Below, piece after piece: positions 24,686 through 35,131 of a DNA stretch of 54,706 bases (its first letter is position 1; the number at the start of each line of letters is the position of its first letter). Both the position numbers and the translations under genes were made by a program. The notes under the pieces were generated by a model, which had not been told where the DNA came from, ran no database searches, and worked only from the letters and a program-made list of their open reading frames with translations. This DNA is from Nocardia wallacei. Its GTDB lineage: Bacteria > Actinomycetota > Actinomycetes > Mycobacteriales > Mycobacteriaceae. The DNA is taken from positions 1 to 54,706 of the forward strand of contig NZ_JARWQD010000307.1 of the NCBI RefSeq assembly GCF_029869545.1. The letters are read 5' to 3'.

Positions 24686-27600
24686 CCGACGAACTCTTCC
24701 CCCTCACCGACCTCGCCCCCACCCCCGAAGGCTCGGGGGAGCGGTTCGAGTTGTGCGGGGAGTTGCCTGGGGGGACTACCGTTTTGGAGGCCAGTGCGGG
24801 GACTGGGAAGACCTATGCGATCGTCGGGCTGGCGGTGCGGTTTGTGGCCGAGGCGGGGGTGGATGTTTCGGAGTTGCTGCTGGTGACGTTCAGCCGGGCG
24901 GCGACGCAGGAGTTGCGGGAGCGGACGCGGGACAAGTTCGTGGCGGTGGCCGCGGCGCTGGCGGACGCGGCGACGGCGCGCGAGAGCGACGACGAGCTGA
25001 TCCGGCACCTGGCGGGGGCGCCGGAGGCGGAGGTCGGGCGGCGGCGGGCGCGGCTGCTGGCGGCGCTGTCGCACTTCGACTCCGGCACCATCGCCACGAC
25101 GCACAGCTTCTGCCAGCGCATGCTCGACGAGCTCGGGCTGGCCGGGGAGCACGATCCCCGGGTGCGGCTGGTCGAGAACGTCGACGACCTGGTCGCCACC
25201 GTGGCCGACGACCTGTTCCTGGCCCGGTACGCCCGCGGCGGCCCGCCGTTCCCGGTGCAGGAGGCGCATCAGCTCGCCGCCGCGGCGGTGCAGGACCGGC
25301 ACGCCCGGCTGGTACCCGACGAGGAGATCGGCGACCACCCGGCCGCGGAACGCGTCGCCTTCGCCGCGGCGGTCCGGGCGGAAACCGAACGGCGCAAACG
25401 GCTTTCGGGTGTGCGCGACTTCGACGACCTGCTGGTGCTGCTGCACGACGTCCTCGCCGACCCGGTACACGGCGAGCGCGCCTGCCGCCGCATCCGCGAG
25501 CGCTACCGGGTGGCGCTGGTCGACGAGTTCCAGGACACCGACCCCCTGCAGTGGGATATCCTGCGCCGCGCCTTCCACGGCCACGCCACCCTCGTGCTCG
25601 TCGGCGATCCGAAACAGGCCATCTACGCCTTCCGCGGCGCCGAGGTGCTCAGCTACCTGGACGCCGTGGCCCACGCGGACACCCGCCGCGAGCTCACCAC
25701 CAACCGGCGCAGCGACGCCGGACTGCTCGGCGCGCTGGAGCACCTGATGGGCGGTGCGGCCCTGGGGCACAAGGAGATCACGGTGGCGCCGGTCGCCGCG
25801 GTCCGCCCGCACACCCGGCTCACCGGCACCCTCGAACCGCCGACCCCGCTGCGCCTGCGGCTGCTGCCGCGCGCGGGCGCCGGTCCCCGCAACGGCGCCG
25901 GGTTCCCCGCGGTGGGCCGCCAGCGCGCCCGCGTGGCCGACGATCTGGCCGCCGACATCGTGCGCCTGCTCGACTCGACCGCGCACCTGGGCGAAAAGCC
26001 CTTGGGCCCCGGCGATATCGCGGTCCTGGTGCGCACGCGCGCGCAGATCGACCTCGTGCGTGCCGCGCTGGACCGGGTGGGCGTGGCCTCGGTCCTCGCC
26101 GGTGGCGCCAGCGTCTTCGGCACGCAGAGCGCGGTGGACTGGCTGTGGCTGCTGCGGTCGCTGGAACAGCCGCACCGCGCCGACCGGGTCCGCCTCGCTG
26201 CCGGGACGCCGCTGCTGGGCCTGTCCGCCCACGAGATCGATTCCGGCGGTGCGGATCTGGTGGGCCGCCTGAGCCAGCAACTGCGCGAGTCGGCCCGGCT
26301 GTTCGCCCGCTCCGGATTCGCGGCGGTCTTCGAAAAGCTCTCGGCCGAAACCGAACTCGCGCCGCGGCTGCTCGCGGTGGCGGGCGGCGAACGGCAGCTC
26401 ACCGACCTGCGCCACATCGCGCAACTGCTGGACCGGGTGGCGCTGCGCGAGTCGCTGGGCCTGACGGCGCTGACCCGCTGGCTGGCCGACCGGGTGCGCG
26501 ACCCGGCGTCGGGCGCGGTCTCCGACCGCAGCCGGCGGCTGGACCGCGACGCCGCCGCCGTGCAGATCGCCACCGTGCACGCGAGCAAGGGCCTGGAATT
26601 CCCGATCGTGTACGTGCCGTTCGCGTGGGACAGCGCCAAGAACCCCAACCCGGTGACGCTGCTGTTCCACGACGGCCCGGACCGCGTCCTGGACGTCGGC
26701 GGCCCGGAGGCCCCCGGCTACGCCGAGCGCAAACACCGCAGCGAGGCGGAGGAGGCCGGGGAGGAGCTGCGGCTGCTCTACGTGGCGCTGACCCGCGCGC
26801 AGAGCCAGGTGGTGGCGTGGTGGGCGCCCGCCTACGGCACCGCCTTCGCGCCGCTGCACCGCATGATCCTGGGCCGGTTGCCGGGTAGTGCCGAGGTCCC
26901 GGGCAAGAGCGAGGTGGCGGCGGACCCGGCTGTGCTGGAACAACTTTCGGCCTGGGCCGCGGCGGCGGGGCCGGGACTGGTCGCCGTCGAACCGGTCACG
27001 AAGATCCCGGTGGTGCGGCCGCGGTGGGACCGGGCGGAATCCGAGGTGGGGGAGCTGTCGGCCGCGACCTTCGACCGGTCCGTCGATCTCGACTGGCGCC
27101 GCACCTCGTACTCCGCGCTGACGGCGGGCGCGCACGACGCCCATGCGGTCGCCGAGGAGACCCCCGGCGGCTCCGACGAACCGGCCGCGCCCGCCGAACT
27201 CGATACCGGCGCCGAGATCGCCGATGCCGCACCGTCGTTGATGAACGACCTGCCCTACGGCGCCGAGTTCGGCACGCTGGTGCACGGCGTCCTGGAGATG
27301 GTCGACACCGACGCACCGGACCTGGCGGCGGAGGTGCGGGCCCGCTGCGCGCACGCCGTCGAGGAACTGATGGCCGACATCGATCCCGACGTCCTGGCCG
27401 CGGCGCTGCTGGCGGTGCTGCACACCCCGCTCGGAAACGGCAGTCTCGCAACGATATCCAGCCGGGACCGGCTCAACGAAATGGATTTCGAACTGCCGCT
27501 GGCCGGCGGCGACACACCGCGCGCCGAGCGGGTCACGCTGCGCGCCGTCGCCGTCCTGCTGCGCCGGCACCTGCCGCACGACGACCCGTTCGCCACCTAC

Positions 27601-28026
27601 GCCGACCAACTCGACACGGTCGAGGACAGCGTGCTGCGCGGCTACCTCACCGGCAGCATCGACGCCGTGCTCCGGGTCCCCGGCCCGCGGTTCGTCGTCG
27701 TCGACTACAAGACCAACCGCCTCGGCACCGACGACCTCACCGTCGCCCACTACACCCGCGACCGTATGGCCGCGGAGATGATGCGCTCCCACTACCCCCT
27801 GCAGGCGATCCTGTATTCGGCCGCCCTGCACCGCTATCTGCGCTGGCGCCTGCCGGGCTATACCCCCGACCGCCACCTCGGCGGCATCAGCTACCTGTTC
27901 GTGCGCGGCATGATCGGCCCCGAGACCCCGCCCGGCTGCGGCGTATTCGACTGGAACCCACCGGTCGCGCTGGTGGAGGAGCTGTCGGACCTGCTCGCCG
28001 GTCGGCTGCCGGGAGGTACCGCGTGA
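24682..28026 (+). CDS. recB: Exodeoxyribonuclease V subunit beta
   Basis: A 1114-residue SF1A 3'-5' helicase with a C-terminal nuclease domain. Walker A is EASAGTGKT at residues 36-44, the DEFQDTDPLQW Walker B/motif II lies near residue 280, and VHASKGLEFPIVYVP marks motif V. The nuclease active site is intact, with D994 in GSIDAVL and D1008/K1010 in DYKTN, so the complex should both unwind and degrade DNA until Chi. It follows recC with a 4-bp overlap and overlaps recD by 4 bp (GTGA). Confidence 0.96.
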   Translation: MTDELFPLTDLAPTPEGSGERFELCGELPGGTTVLEASAGTGKTYAIVGLAVRFVAEAGVDVSELLLVTFSRAATQELRERTRDKFVAVAAALADAATARESDDELIRHLAGAPEAEVGRRRARLLAALSHFDSGTIATTHSFCQRMLDELGLAGEHDPRVRLVENVDDLVATVADDLFLARYARGGPPFPVQEAHQLAAAAVQDRHARLVPDEEIGDHPAAERVAFAAAVRAETERRKRLSGVRDFDDLLVLLHDVLADPVHGERACRRIRERYRVALVDEFQDTDPLQWDILRRAFHGHATLVLVGDPKQAIYAFRGAEVLSYLDAVAHADTRRELTTNRRSDAGLLGALEHLMGGAALGHKEITVAPVAAVRPHTRLTGTLEPPTPLRLRLLPRAGAGPRNGAGFPAVGRQRARVADDLAADIVRLLDSTAHLGEKPLGPGDIAVLVRTRAQIDLVRAALDRVGVASVLAGGASVFGTQSAVDWLWLLRSLEQPHRADRVRLAAGTPLLGLSAHEIDSGGADLVGRLSQQLRESARLFARSGFAAVFEKLSAETELAPRLLAVAGGERQLTDLRHIAQLLDRVALRESLGLTALTRWLADRVRDPASGAVSDRSRRLDRDAAAVQIATVHASKGLEFPIVYVPFAWDSAKNPNPVTLLFHDGPDRVLDVGGPEAPGYAERKHRSEAEEAGEELRLLYVALTRAQSQVVAWWAPAYGTAFAPLHRMILGRLPGSAEVPGKSEVAADPAVLEQLSAWAAAAGPGLVAVEPVTKIPVVRPRWDRAESEVGELSAATFDRSVDLDWRRTSYSALTAGAHDAHAVAEETPGGSDEPAAPAELDTGAEIADAAPSLMNDLPYGAEFGTLVHGVLEMVDTDAPDLAAEVRARCAHAVEELMADIDPDVLAAALLAVLHTPLGNGSLATISSRDRLNEMDFELPLAGGDTPRAERVTLRAVAVLLRRHLPHDDPFATYADQLDTVEDSVLRGYLTGSIDAVLRVPGPRFVVVDYKTNRLGTDDLTVAHYTRDRMAAEMMRSHYPLQAILYSAALHRYLRWRLPGYTPDRHLGGISYLFVRGMIGPETPPGCGVFDWNPPVALVEELSDLLAGRLPGGTA

Positions 28027-29891
28027 CCGCTATTCAGCTGGCGCAGCGGGCCACCGGCCTGTTGCGCACGTTCAACGCGGCGGGCGTGCTGTCGGCCGCC
28101 GACGTGCATGTCGCGCTGCGGCTGGGTCGGCTGGGACGCGAGGAGTCCGAGGCGGTGCTGCTCGCCGCCGCGCTGGCGGTGCGGGCGGTCCGGTCGGGAT
28201 CGGTCTGCCTGGAACTGCGGCGCATGCACGAAATCGGCGTGGACGGTGAGGGATTCGATACCGACGGCGATCCCGACGCGGTCGACCCGGCGACGCTGCC
28301 GTGGCCGGAGGTGGACGCGGTGCTGGCCGCCCTGCGGGCGAGCCCGCTGGTGACGGGCAGCGCGGCCGGTCCGCTGCGGCCGCTGCGCCTGGTCGAATCG
28401 GAGGGCGCCGGGCCGCTGCTGTACCTGGACCGGTACTACCGCCAGGAGCAGACCATCCGCCACGCGCTGTCCGAGCGCGCGGCCACCCATCCGCTCATCG
28501 ATCCGGAAACCGTTCGGCAGCAACTGGATCGGCTGTTCCCGGATACCGCGGGCGATCCGCTGGACCGCCAGCGGGTGGCGGCGGCACTGGCCGCGACGCA
28601 CTGGACCACCGTGGTGGCCGGTGGCCCGGGCACCGGTAAGACCCACACCATCGCCCGCATCCTGGCCCTGCTGGTGGCCCATCAGCGGGTGATACCGGAC
28701 GCCCCGGCGCTGCGCATCGCCTTGGCCGCACCCACCGGCAAGGCCGCCGCGCGCCTACAGGAATCGGTGCGCGAGCAGGCGGGAGACCTGGAACTGCCCG
28801 AACTCACCGCCGCCACCCTGCACCGCCTGCTGGGCTGGCAGCGAGGCGGCGTCACCCGCTTCCGCCACCACGAATTCAACCGGCTCCCCTACGACATCAT
28901 CGTCGTAGACGAGACGTCCATGGTGTCGCTGACCATGATGAGCCGCCTGCTGCCCGCCGTCCGGCCCGACGCGCGGCTGGTCCTGGTGGGGGACCCGGAC
29001 CAGCTCGCCTCGGTGGACGCGGGCGCCGTGCTGGCCGATCTGGTCGCGGGACCCGTTGCGACGCAGCCGAATCCGGTACTCGACGAGGTGCTCGGCGGTG
29101 GCACCGCCCCCGACGCGCTCACCGCCCGCGAACAGGACAGGTTGCGCGGCGGCATCATCCGCCTCACCCGCGGCCGCCGCTTCGGGGGCCGGATCGCGGA
29201 ATTGGCGGTCGCGGTCCGCGCGGGCGACGCCGACACCGCGCTCGCGTTGCTCGCCGACGGCGGCGACGAACTGTCGCTGCGGGCACCCGAGGAGACGGCC
29301 GCGGTCCGGGCCGATGTGGTGCGCACGGCGCGGGAGTCGACCGCGGCGGCCGAGCGCGGCGCGGCCGGGGAGGCGCTGGCCGCGATGGAGTCGCACCGGC
29401 TGCTGTGCGCGCACCGGCAGGGCCAGTTCGGCGTCGAGCGCTGGGACCGGATGGCGGCGGGCTGGGTCGCCGCGGCGGGCATCGGCGCCGAACCCGGTGC
29501 GGGCCACTGGTTTCCGGGCCAGCCGCTGCTGGTCACCGCGAACGACCACGAGGCCCGCATCTACAACGGCGACACCGGCGTCATCGTCCGCGACGCCGAC
29601 GGGGCGCTGCGCGCGGCGCTGCAGCGCGGCACCGAGCCGTACCTGGTGCATCCCACCCAGTTCCCGGGCGTCACCACGGTCTACGCCATGACCATCCACC
29701 GCAGTCAGGGCAGCCAGTACGGCACGGTCTCGGTGGTGCTGCCCGGCCCCGAATCCACCCTGCTCACCCGGGAGCTGCTGTATACGGCCATCACCCGGGC
29801 CCGCCACCACGTGCGCATCATCGGGACGGAGGAAGCGATTCGCGCGGGCATCGACCGCCGGGTCCTGCGGGCGAGCGGCTTGCGCGCATAG
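28023..29891 (+). CDS. recD: Exodeoxyribonuclease V subunit alpha
   Basis: A 622-residue SF1B 5'-3' helicase. An N-terminal RecC-interacting region of about 170 residues precedes Walker A, GGPGTGKT at residues 200-207, then VDETSMVSLTMMSRLL (motif II) and the C-terminal YAMTIHRSQGSQYGTV and YTAITRARHHV motifs. All helicase motifs are present. GTG start overlapping the recB stop. It completes a coupled recC-recB-recD operon with no extra genes. Confidence 0.96.
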   Translation: MTAIQLAQRATGLLRTFNAAGVLSAADVHVALRLGRLGREESEAVLLAAALAVRAVRSGSVCLELRRMHEIGVDGEGFDTDGDPDAVDPATLPWPEVDAVLAALRASPLVTGSAAGPLRPLRLVESEGAGPLLYLDRYYRQEQTIRHALSERAATHPLIDPETVRQQLDRLFPDTAGDPLDRQRVAAALAATHWTTVVAGGPGTGKTHTIARILALLVAHQRVIPDAPALRIALAAPTGKAAARLQESVREQAGDLELPELTAATLHRLLGWQRGGVTRFRHHEFNRLPYDIIVVDETSMVSLTMMSRLLPAVRPDARLVLVGDPDQLASVDAGAVLADLVAGPVATQPNPVLDEVLGGGTAPDALTAREQDRLRGGIIRLTRGRRFGGRIAELAVAVRAGDADTALALLADGGDELSLRAPEETAAVRADVVRTARESTAAAERGAAGEALAAMESHRLLCAHRQGQFGVERWDRMAAGWVAAAGIGAEPGAGHWFPGQPLLVTANDHEARIYNGDTGVIVRDADGALRAALQRGTEPYLVHPTQFPGVTTVYAMTIHRSQGSQYGTVSVVLPGPESTLLTRELLYTAITRARHHVRIIGTEEAIRAGIDRRVLRASGLRA

Positions 29892-30041
29892 CTGCCGGTA
29901 CATCGAGGGAGACCGCCGTGGCGGGATGCGGAGGACATACTCCGGATTCTCCGACCGCGGGCCGATCCGGAACCGTATCCTTCGTGCGTAGGCTGGAGTA
30001 GATCCAGGTGAGCGATCCCGTCCATCGAAGGATGCGTGGCC

Positions 30042-31553
<1,512 letters not shown>

Positions 31554-31637
31554 GCCCGCAATCCATAGCGCCTCAACATATTTCGTGGTCAGCGGGCCTG
31601 GTGAGGCCGAGTTTCGCAGGGCCGCTGGGCATTCCGA

Positions 31638-31764
31638 AGAGAATTCACAACCCTGCTGCTAATCTGAGGCGGCCGTCCGGTTCTTTGGGATGGTAATGCC
31701 TAACTTCCCGATCGAACGATCGGCGAAGCCTGTTGTGCTGCAATGGTTGTGAGGTGAATTCTCT
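31638..31764 (+). other. Structured leader before the ExxR-less P450
   Basis: AGAGAATTCAC (31638-31648) is the exact complement of GTGAATTCTCT (31754-31764), which abuts the GTG start codon. The adjoining AACC (31649-31652) and GGTT (31745-31748) extend the helix across a 5-nt bulge, GTGAG, that includes part of the ribosome site. Inside the 92-nt loop, CCGATCG-AA-CGATCGG with flanking CTTC/GAAG (31704-31728) forms a second strong hairpin. The fold would hide the ribosome site, so translational control or a protein-binding leader is plausible. Confidence 0.55.
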
Positions 31765-33018
31765 GTGTCGTCCGGCCCGCAGACAGTGACGACCGGATTC
31801 TGTCCGGTCCAGGGGTCTCCCATCGATTCCGACGGCCCGCGCACGCTGCTGGACACTCCGGAATTCGCCGCGGACCCGCACGGCTTCTACCGCTCCATGC
31901 GCAAGCAGTACGGCTCGATGGCGCCCATCGAGCTGGCGCCGGGGGTTCCGGCGACGCTGGTGGTCGGCTACCGCACCGCGCTGCGCATCCTGAACGATCC
32001 CGAGCACTTCCCGGCCGATCCGCGCGCCTGGCAGGACTCCGTGCCGGAGGACTGCCCGGTGCGCCCGATGATGCAGTGGTACCCCAACGCCCTGCGCAAC
32101 GCCGGTTCCACGCACGCGCGCTACCGGCAGGCCTATGTGGCGGCCATCGACGGCATCGACCTGCACGCGCTGCACGCGACGGTGGAGTCGATCGCGGTGC
32201 CGCTGATCAACACCTTCTGCGAGGCCGGTTCGGCGGATCTGCTGACGCAGTACGCCTTTCCGCTCGTCTTCGAGTCGCTGAACCGGATGGTCGGCTGTTC
32301 GGCCGATATCGGGCAGCGGGTCGCCACCGGCATGGCCGCGCTGTTCGACACGGTGAACGCGGCCTGGGGCATGCAGCATCTGTCCGAGGCGCTGATGGAG
32401 CTGATCGCCATGCGTCGCGCCGAACCGGGCGACGACGTCACCTCGCGCCTGGCGCACCACAGCGCCGAGCTGACCGACGAGGAGATGCTCTACAACCTGA
32501 TCAGCTTCTACGGGGCGGGCATCGAGCCGATGCAGAACCTGATCAGCAACACGCTGCTGCTGATGCTCACCGACGACCGGTTCGGCGGCGGCATGCTCGG
32601 CGGCAGCATGTCCACCCGCGACGCGCTGGACGAGGTGCTGTTCACCGACCCGCCGATGGCCAACTTCTCCATCACCTATCCGCGCCAGCCCATCCTGATC
32701 GACAACGTCTGGCTCCCCGCGCACCAGCCCGTGGTGATCAGCCTGGCCGGATGCAACAACGATCCGGCGATCGCGGGCGGCGACCGCACGGGCAATCGTT
32801 CGCATCTGGCGTGGAGCGCGGGCCCGCACGCCTGCCCCGCGCGGTCGGTGGCGTACCTGATCGCGCAGGACGCGATCGATCAGCTCCTCGACGCCCTGCC
32901 CGAGCTGCAGCTGGCCGAATCCAAGAGCGAAATCACCTGGCGGCCCGGCCCGTTCCACCGGGCCATGGCCGCGCTGCCGGTCACCTTCCCGGCGGCCCCT
33001 CCGTTGAACCTGGTGTAA
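31765..33018 (+). CDS. Atypical cytochrome P450 lacking ExxR (CYP157-like)
   Basis: A 417-residue P450-fold protein. The haem cysteine is C357 in WSAGPHACPAR, but the K-helix ExxR arginine is replaced by phenylalanine (E290-V-L-F293), the I-helix reads GAGIEPMQN without the usual acid-alcohol pair, and the WSAGPHAC motif has Trp for Phe. These deviations and its place directly before a CYP154-like gene match the CYP157 members of Streptomyces conservons, some of which are known to lack ExxR. Monooxygenase activity is therefore uncertain; a regulatory or partner role is possible. GTG start; GAGGTG ribosome site inside a potential hairpin. Confidence 0.82.
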   Translation: MSSGPQTVTTGFCPVQGSPIDSDGPRTLLDTPEFAADPHGFYRSMRKQYGSMAPIELAPGVPATLVVGYRTALRILNDPEHFPADPRAWQDSVPEDCPVRPMMQWYPNALRNAGSTHARYRQAYVAAIDGIDLHALHATVESIAVPLINTFCEAGSADLLTQYAFPLVFESLNRMVGCSADIGQRVATGMAALFDTVNAAWGMQHLSEALMELIAMRRAEPGDDVTSRLAHHSAELTDEEMLYNLISFYGAGIEPMQNLISNTLLLMLTDDRFGGGMLGGSMSTRDALDEVLFTDPPMANFSITYPRQPILIDNVWLPAHQPVVISLAGCNNDPAIAGGDRTGNRSHLAWSAGPHACPARSVAYLIAQDAIDQLLDALPELQLAESKSEITWRPGPFHRAMAALPVTFPAAPPLNLV

Positions 33019-33028
33019 GGAGCATCCG

Positions 33029-34252
33029 ATGGCGCACGATCCGATCGTTCTGGACCTGACCGGTGCCGATATCCAGGGTGAGTCCGCGCGGATACGCGAG
33101 CGCGGGCCGGTCGCCCAGGTGATCCTGCCCGGCGGGGTGCCCGCGTGGTCGGCCACCGACCAGGCCGTGCTGCGCAGCCTGCTGGCCGATCCCCGGGTCT
33201 CGAAGGATCCGCGGCAGCACTGGTCGGCGTTCATCAACGGCGAGATCACCGAGGCGTGGCCGCTGCTGCCGTGGGTGGCCGTGGACAACATGTTCACCGC
33301 CTACGGCCCCGACCACCGACGGCTGCGAAAGCTGGTGTCCCCGGCCTTCACTCATCGCCGCACCACGGCGCTGCGGCCGCGGATCGAGGAGATCACCGCG
33401 AGCCTGCTCGACGATCTGGCGGCCGCGCCCGCGGGGGCGCCGGTGGATCTGCGCACCGGTTACGCCTATCCGGTACCGATCCGGACGATCACCGAATTGA
33501 TGGGCGTGCCGGACCATCTCGGCCCCCCGATGCACAAGTGCGTCGACGGATTCTTCGATACCTCGTTCACGCCCGAACAGGCGCAGGCCAACTACGTCGA
33601 GATGTTCGGACTGGTCAGCGAATTGGTGGCCTACCGCCGCGAGCATCCCGGCGACGACATCACCAGCGTCCTGATCACCACCCGGGACGACGACGGGTCG
33701 CGACTGACCGAGAAGGAGATGGTCGACACCCTGATGCTGGTGATCAACGCCGGGCACGAGACCACGGTGAACCTGCTCGATCAGGCGATCTTCGCCCTGC
33801 TCACGCATCCGGAGCAGCGCGCCGACGTGGTCTCCGGCCGGGTGCCGTGGTCGGATCTGGTGGAGGAGACGCTGCGCTACCAGGCGCCGGTCGCGCATCT
33901 GCCGCTGCGCTACGCGGTGGAGGACATCGAAGTCGATGGCGGGCACCGCATTCCGAAGGGCGATGCCATTCTCGCGTCGTACGCGGGGGCGAGCCGGGAC
34001 CCGAAGGTGCACGGCGACACCGCCGATCGCTTCGACGTGCATCGCGCCACCAGGGAGCAGCACGTGGCCTTCGGCTACGGCGCACACCACTGCCTCGGCG
34101 CCCCGCTGGCCCGGCTGGAGGCGACCATCGCGCTCCCCGCGCTGTTCGAGCGGTTCCCGGACGTCCGATTCGCCACGGAGCCTTCGCGGTTGGCGCCGGT
34201 CGCGAGCTTCATCTCGAACGGCCACGCGGAACTTCCGGTGTATCTGAGCTAG
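33029..34252 (+). CDS. Cytochrome P450, CYP154-like
   Basis: A 407-residue P450 with all canonical motifs: AGHETT in the I-helix, ExxR at E280/R283 (EETLR) and haem ligand C355 in FGYGAHHCLG. It begins 10 bp after the preceding P450, with AAGGAG before the ATG, so the two are co-transcribed. The pairing of a CYP157-like protein with a CYP154-like enzyme is typical of P450 genes attached to conservon signalling operons in actinomycetes, yet no conservon genes (sensor kinase, roadblock, DUF742, GTPase) are present nearby. Substrate unknown. Convergent with a TetR gene, separated by 2 bp. Confidence 0.92.
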   Translation: MAHDPIVLDLTGADIQGESARIRERGPVAQVILPGGVPAWSATDQAVLRSLLADPRVSKDPRQHWSAFINGEITEAWPLLPWVAVDNMFTAYGPDHRRLRKLVSPAFTHRRTTALRPRIEEITASLLDDLAAAPAGAPVDLRTGYAYPVPIRTITELMGVPDHLGPPMHKCVDGFFDTSFTPEQAQANYVEMFGLVSELVAYRREHPGDDITSVLITTRDDDGSRLTEKEMVDTLMLVINAGHETTVNLLDQAIFALLTHPEQRADVVSGRVPWSDLVEETLRYQAPVAHLPLRYAVEDIEVDGGHRIPKGDAILASYAGASRDPKVHGDTADRFDVHRATREQHVAFGYGAHHCLGAPLARLEATIALPALFERFPDVRFATEPSRLAPVASFISNGHAELPVYLS

Positions 34253-34254
34253 TC

Positions 34255-34929
34255 CTACTCGAAGATCCCCGGCAGCGTCAGCGCGAGCTGGACGTCGTCG
34301 CGGCGGCCGAGGGTGACCAGGACACTGCGGATCATGGTCAGCCGCGCGGCCGCCACCTCGGCGGGCGCGGGTTCCCCGCCGGGACCGGCCGCGGCCGACA
34401 GCCGGTAGACGACGAACTCGCACACCTGCAGCGCGGTGTCGAGGTCCAACGGGCTGGGCAGCGGCCGCCCGAGCGCGGCGAACTTCGCGCGGACCAGGGC
34501 GCGAATATCGTCGAAGGCCGCTTCCCGGTAGGTCGACACGGGCGAGGCGGGGTCGTGCAGCTCGGCGAACACCGGCCGCAGCATCGTGCCGTGCCCGCGC
34601 GCCCAGTCCAGATACGCGTCGATGAGCCCGATGCCGAGCTGCACCGGTTCGTCGGAGCGCTCCAGCGCGGTGCGGATGCCGCCGACGAGGCCCTCGTTGG
34701 AGGCGGTGAGCACCACGTGCAGCGGCGCCTCGGCATTGCCGAAATAGCGGTAGAACGTGGGGCGGGAGATGCCCGCCCGCTCCAGGATGCGCGCGACGCT
34801 CAACCCCCGCGACCCGTACTCGGTGAACACCGCGGCGGTGGCGACGACGATCCGCGCACGGGCTTCGTCGGCCTGCTCCTGTGTCTGCGGCGGCCGCCCG
34901 CGGCGGGTGCCTCTGGAGGACGCGGTCAC
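34255..34929 (-). CDS. TetR-family regulator of the aldehyde dehydrogenase operon
   Basis: A 224-residue repressor with an RRGRPP DNA-contact arm and helix-turn-helix at about residues 25-70 (RIVVATAAVFTEYGSRGLSVARILERAGISRPTFYRYFGN). The GTG at 34929 is chosen because GGAGG lies 7 nt upstream; an ATG at 34971 would add 14 residues. It is divergent from the aldehyde dehydrogenase-SDR pair, with a 45-bp palindrome over the putative promoter in between. It is most likely an autoregulated repressor of those genes; the ligand could be an acyl or aldehyde metabolite. Confidence 0.88.
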   Translation of the reverse strand: MTASSRGTRRGRPPQTQEQADEARARIVVATAAVFTEYGSRGLSVARILERAGISRPTFYRYFGNAEAPLHVVLTASNEGLVGGIRTALERSDEPVQLGIGLIDAYLDWARGHGTMLRPVFAELHDPASPVSTYREAAFDDIRALVRAKFAALGRPLPSPLDLDTALQVCEFVVYRLSAAAGPGGEPAPAEVAAARLTMIRSVLVTLGRRDDVQLALTLPGIFE

Positions 34930-35026
34930 GGCGTCACCTCCGCCGCGCTCGGTCGCGGTCTCGTGGGGCACGTGTGCACTGCGTCGCGTGGCACTTGTGA
35001 CTTCTCCCTACTCGGCGGTGCCGGTC

Positions 35027-35094
35027 TTGACAGCACGCGCGCGGACACCATTAATCTAACACCAGTGTTACGCTAACACTGGTGTTCAATTAAT
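35027..35094. promoter_or_regulatory. Promoter and large palindromic operator
   Basis: TTGACA (35027-35032) is a consensus -35, and ATTAAT (35050-35055) lies 17 bp further as a -10. Overlapping it, AACACCAGTGTT (35058-35069) and its exact complement (35075-35086) are separated by 5 bp, and the outer ATTAAT repeats (35050-35055, 35089-35094) extend the symmetry to 45 bp. Each 12-mer is itself nearly palindromic, suggesting two TetR dimers. Position favours repression of the aldehyde dehydrogenase genes. Confidence 0.8.
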
Positions 35095-35131
35095 TCGTGG
35101 GACGCGTTCCCGCCGATCGAGAGGGCCGACG

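Noticed and set aside
24538..27876. Very long minus-strand frame opposite recB
   Set aside because: Low-complexity shadow of the coding strand without recognisable motifs or start context.
31641..31760. GAATTC-containing inverted arms as remnants of a transposon end
   Set aside because: The arms are only 11-15 bp, enclose 92 bp with no transposase and have no flanking target duplication; a leader hairpin explains them better.
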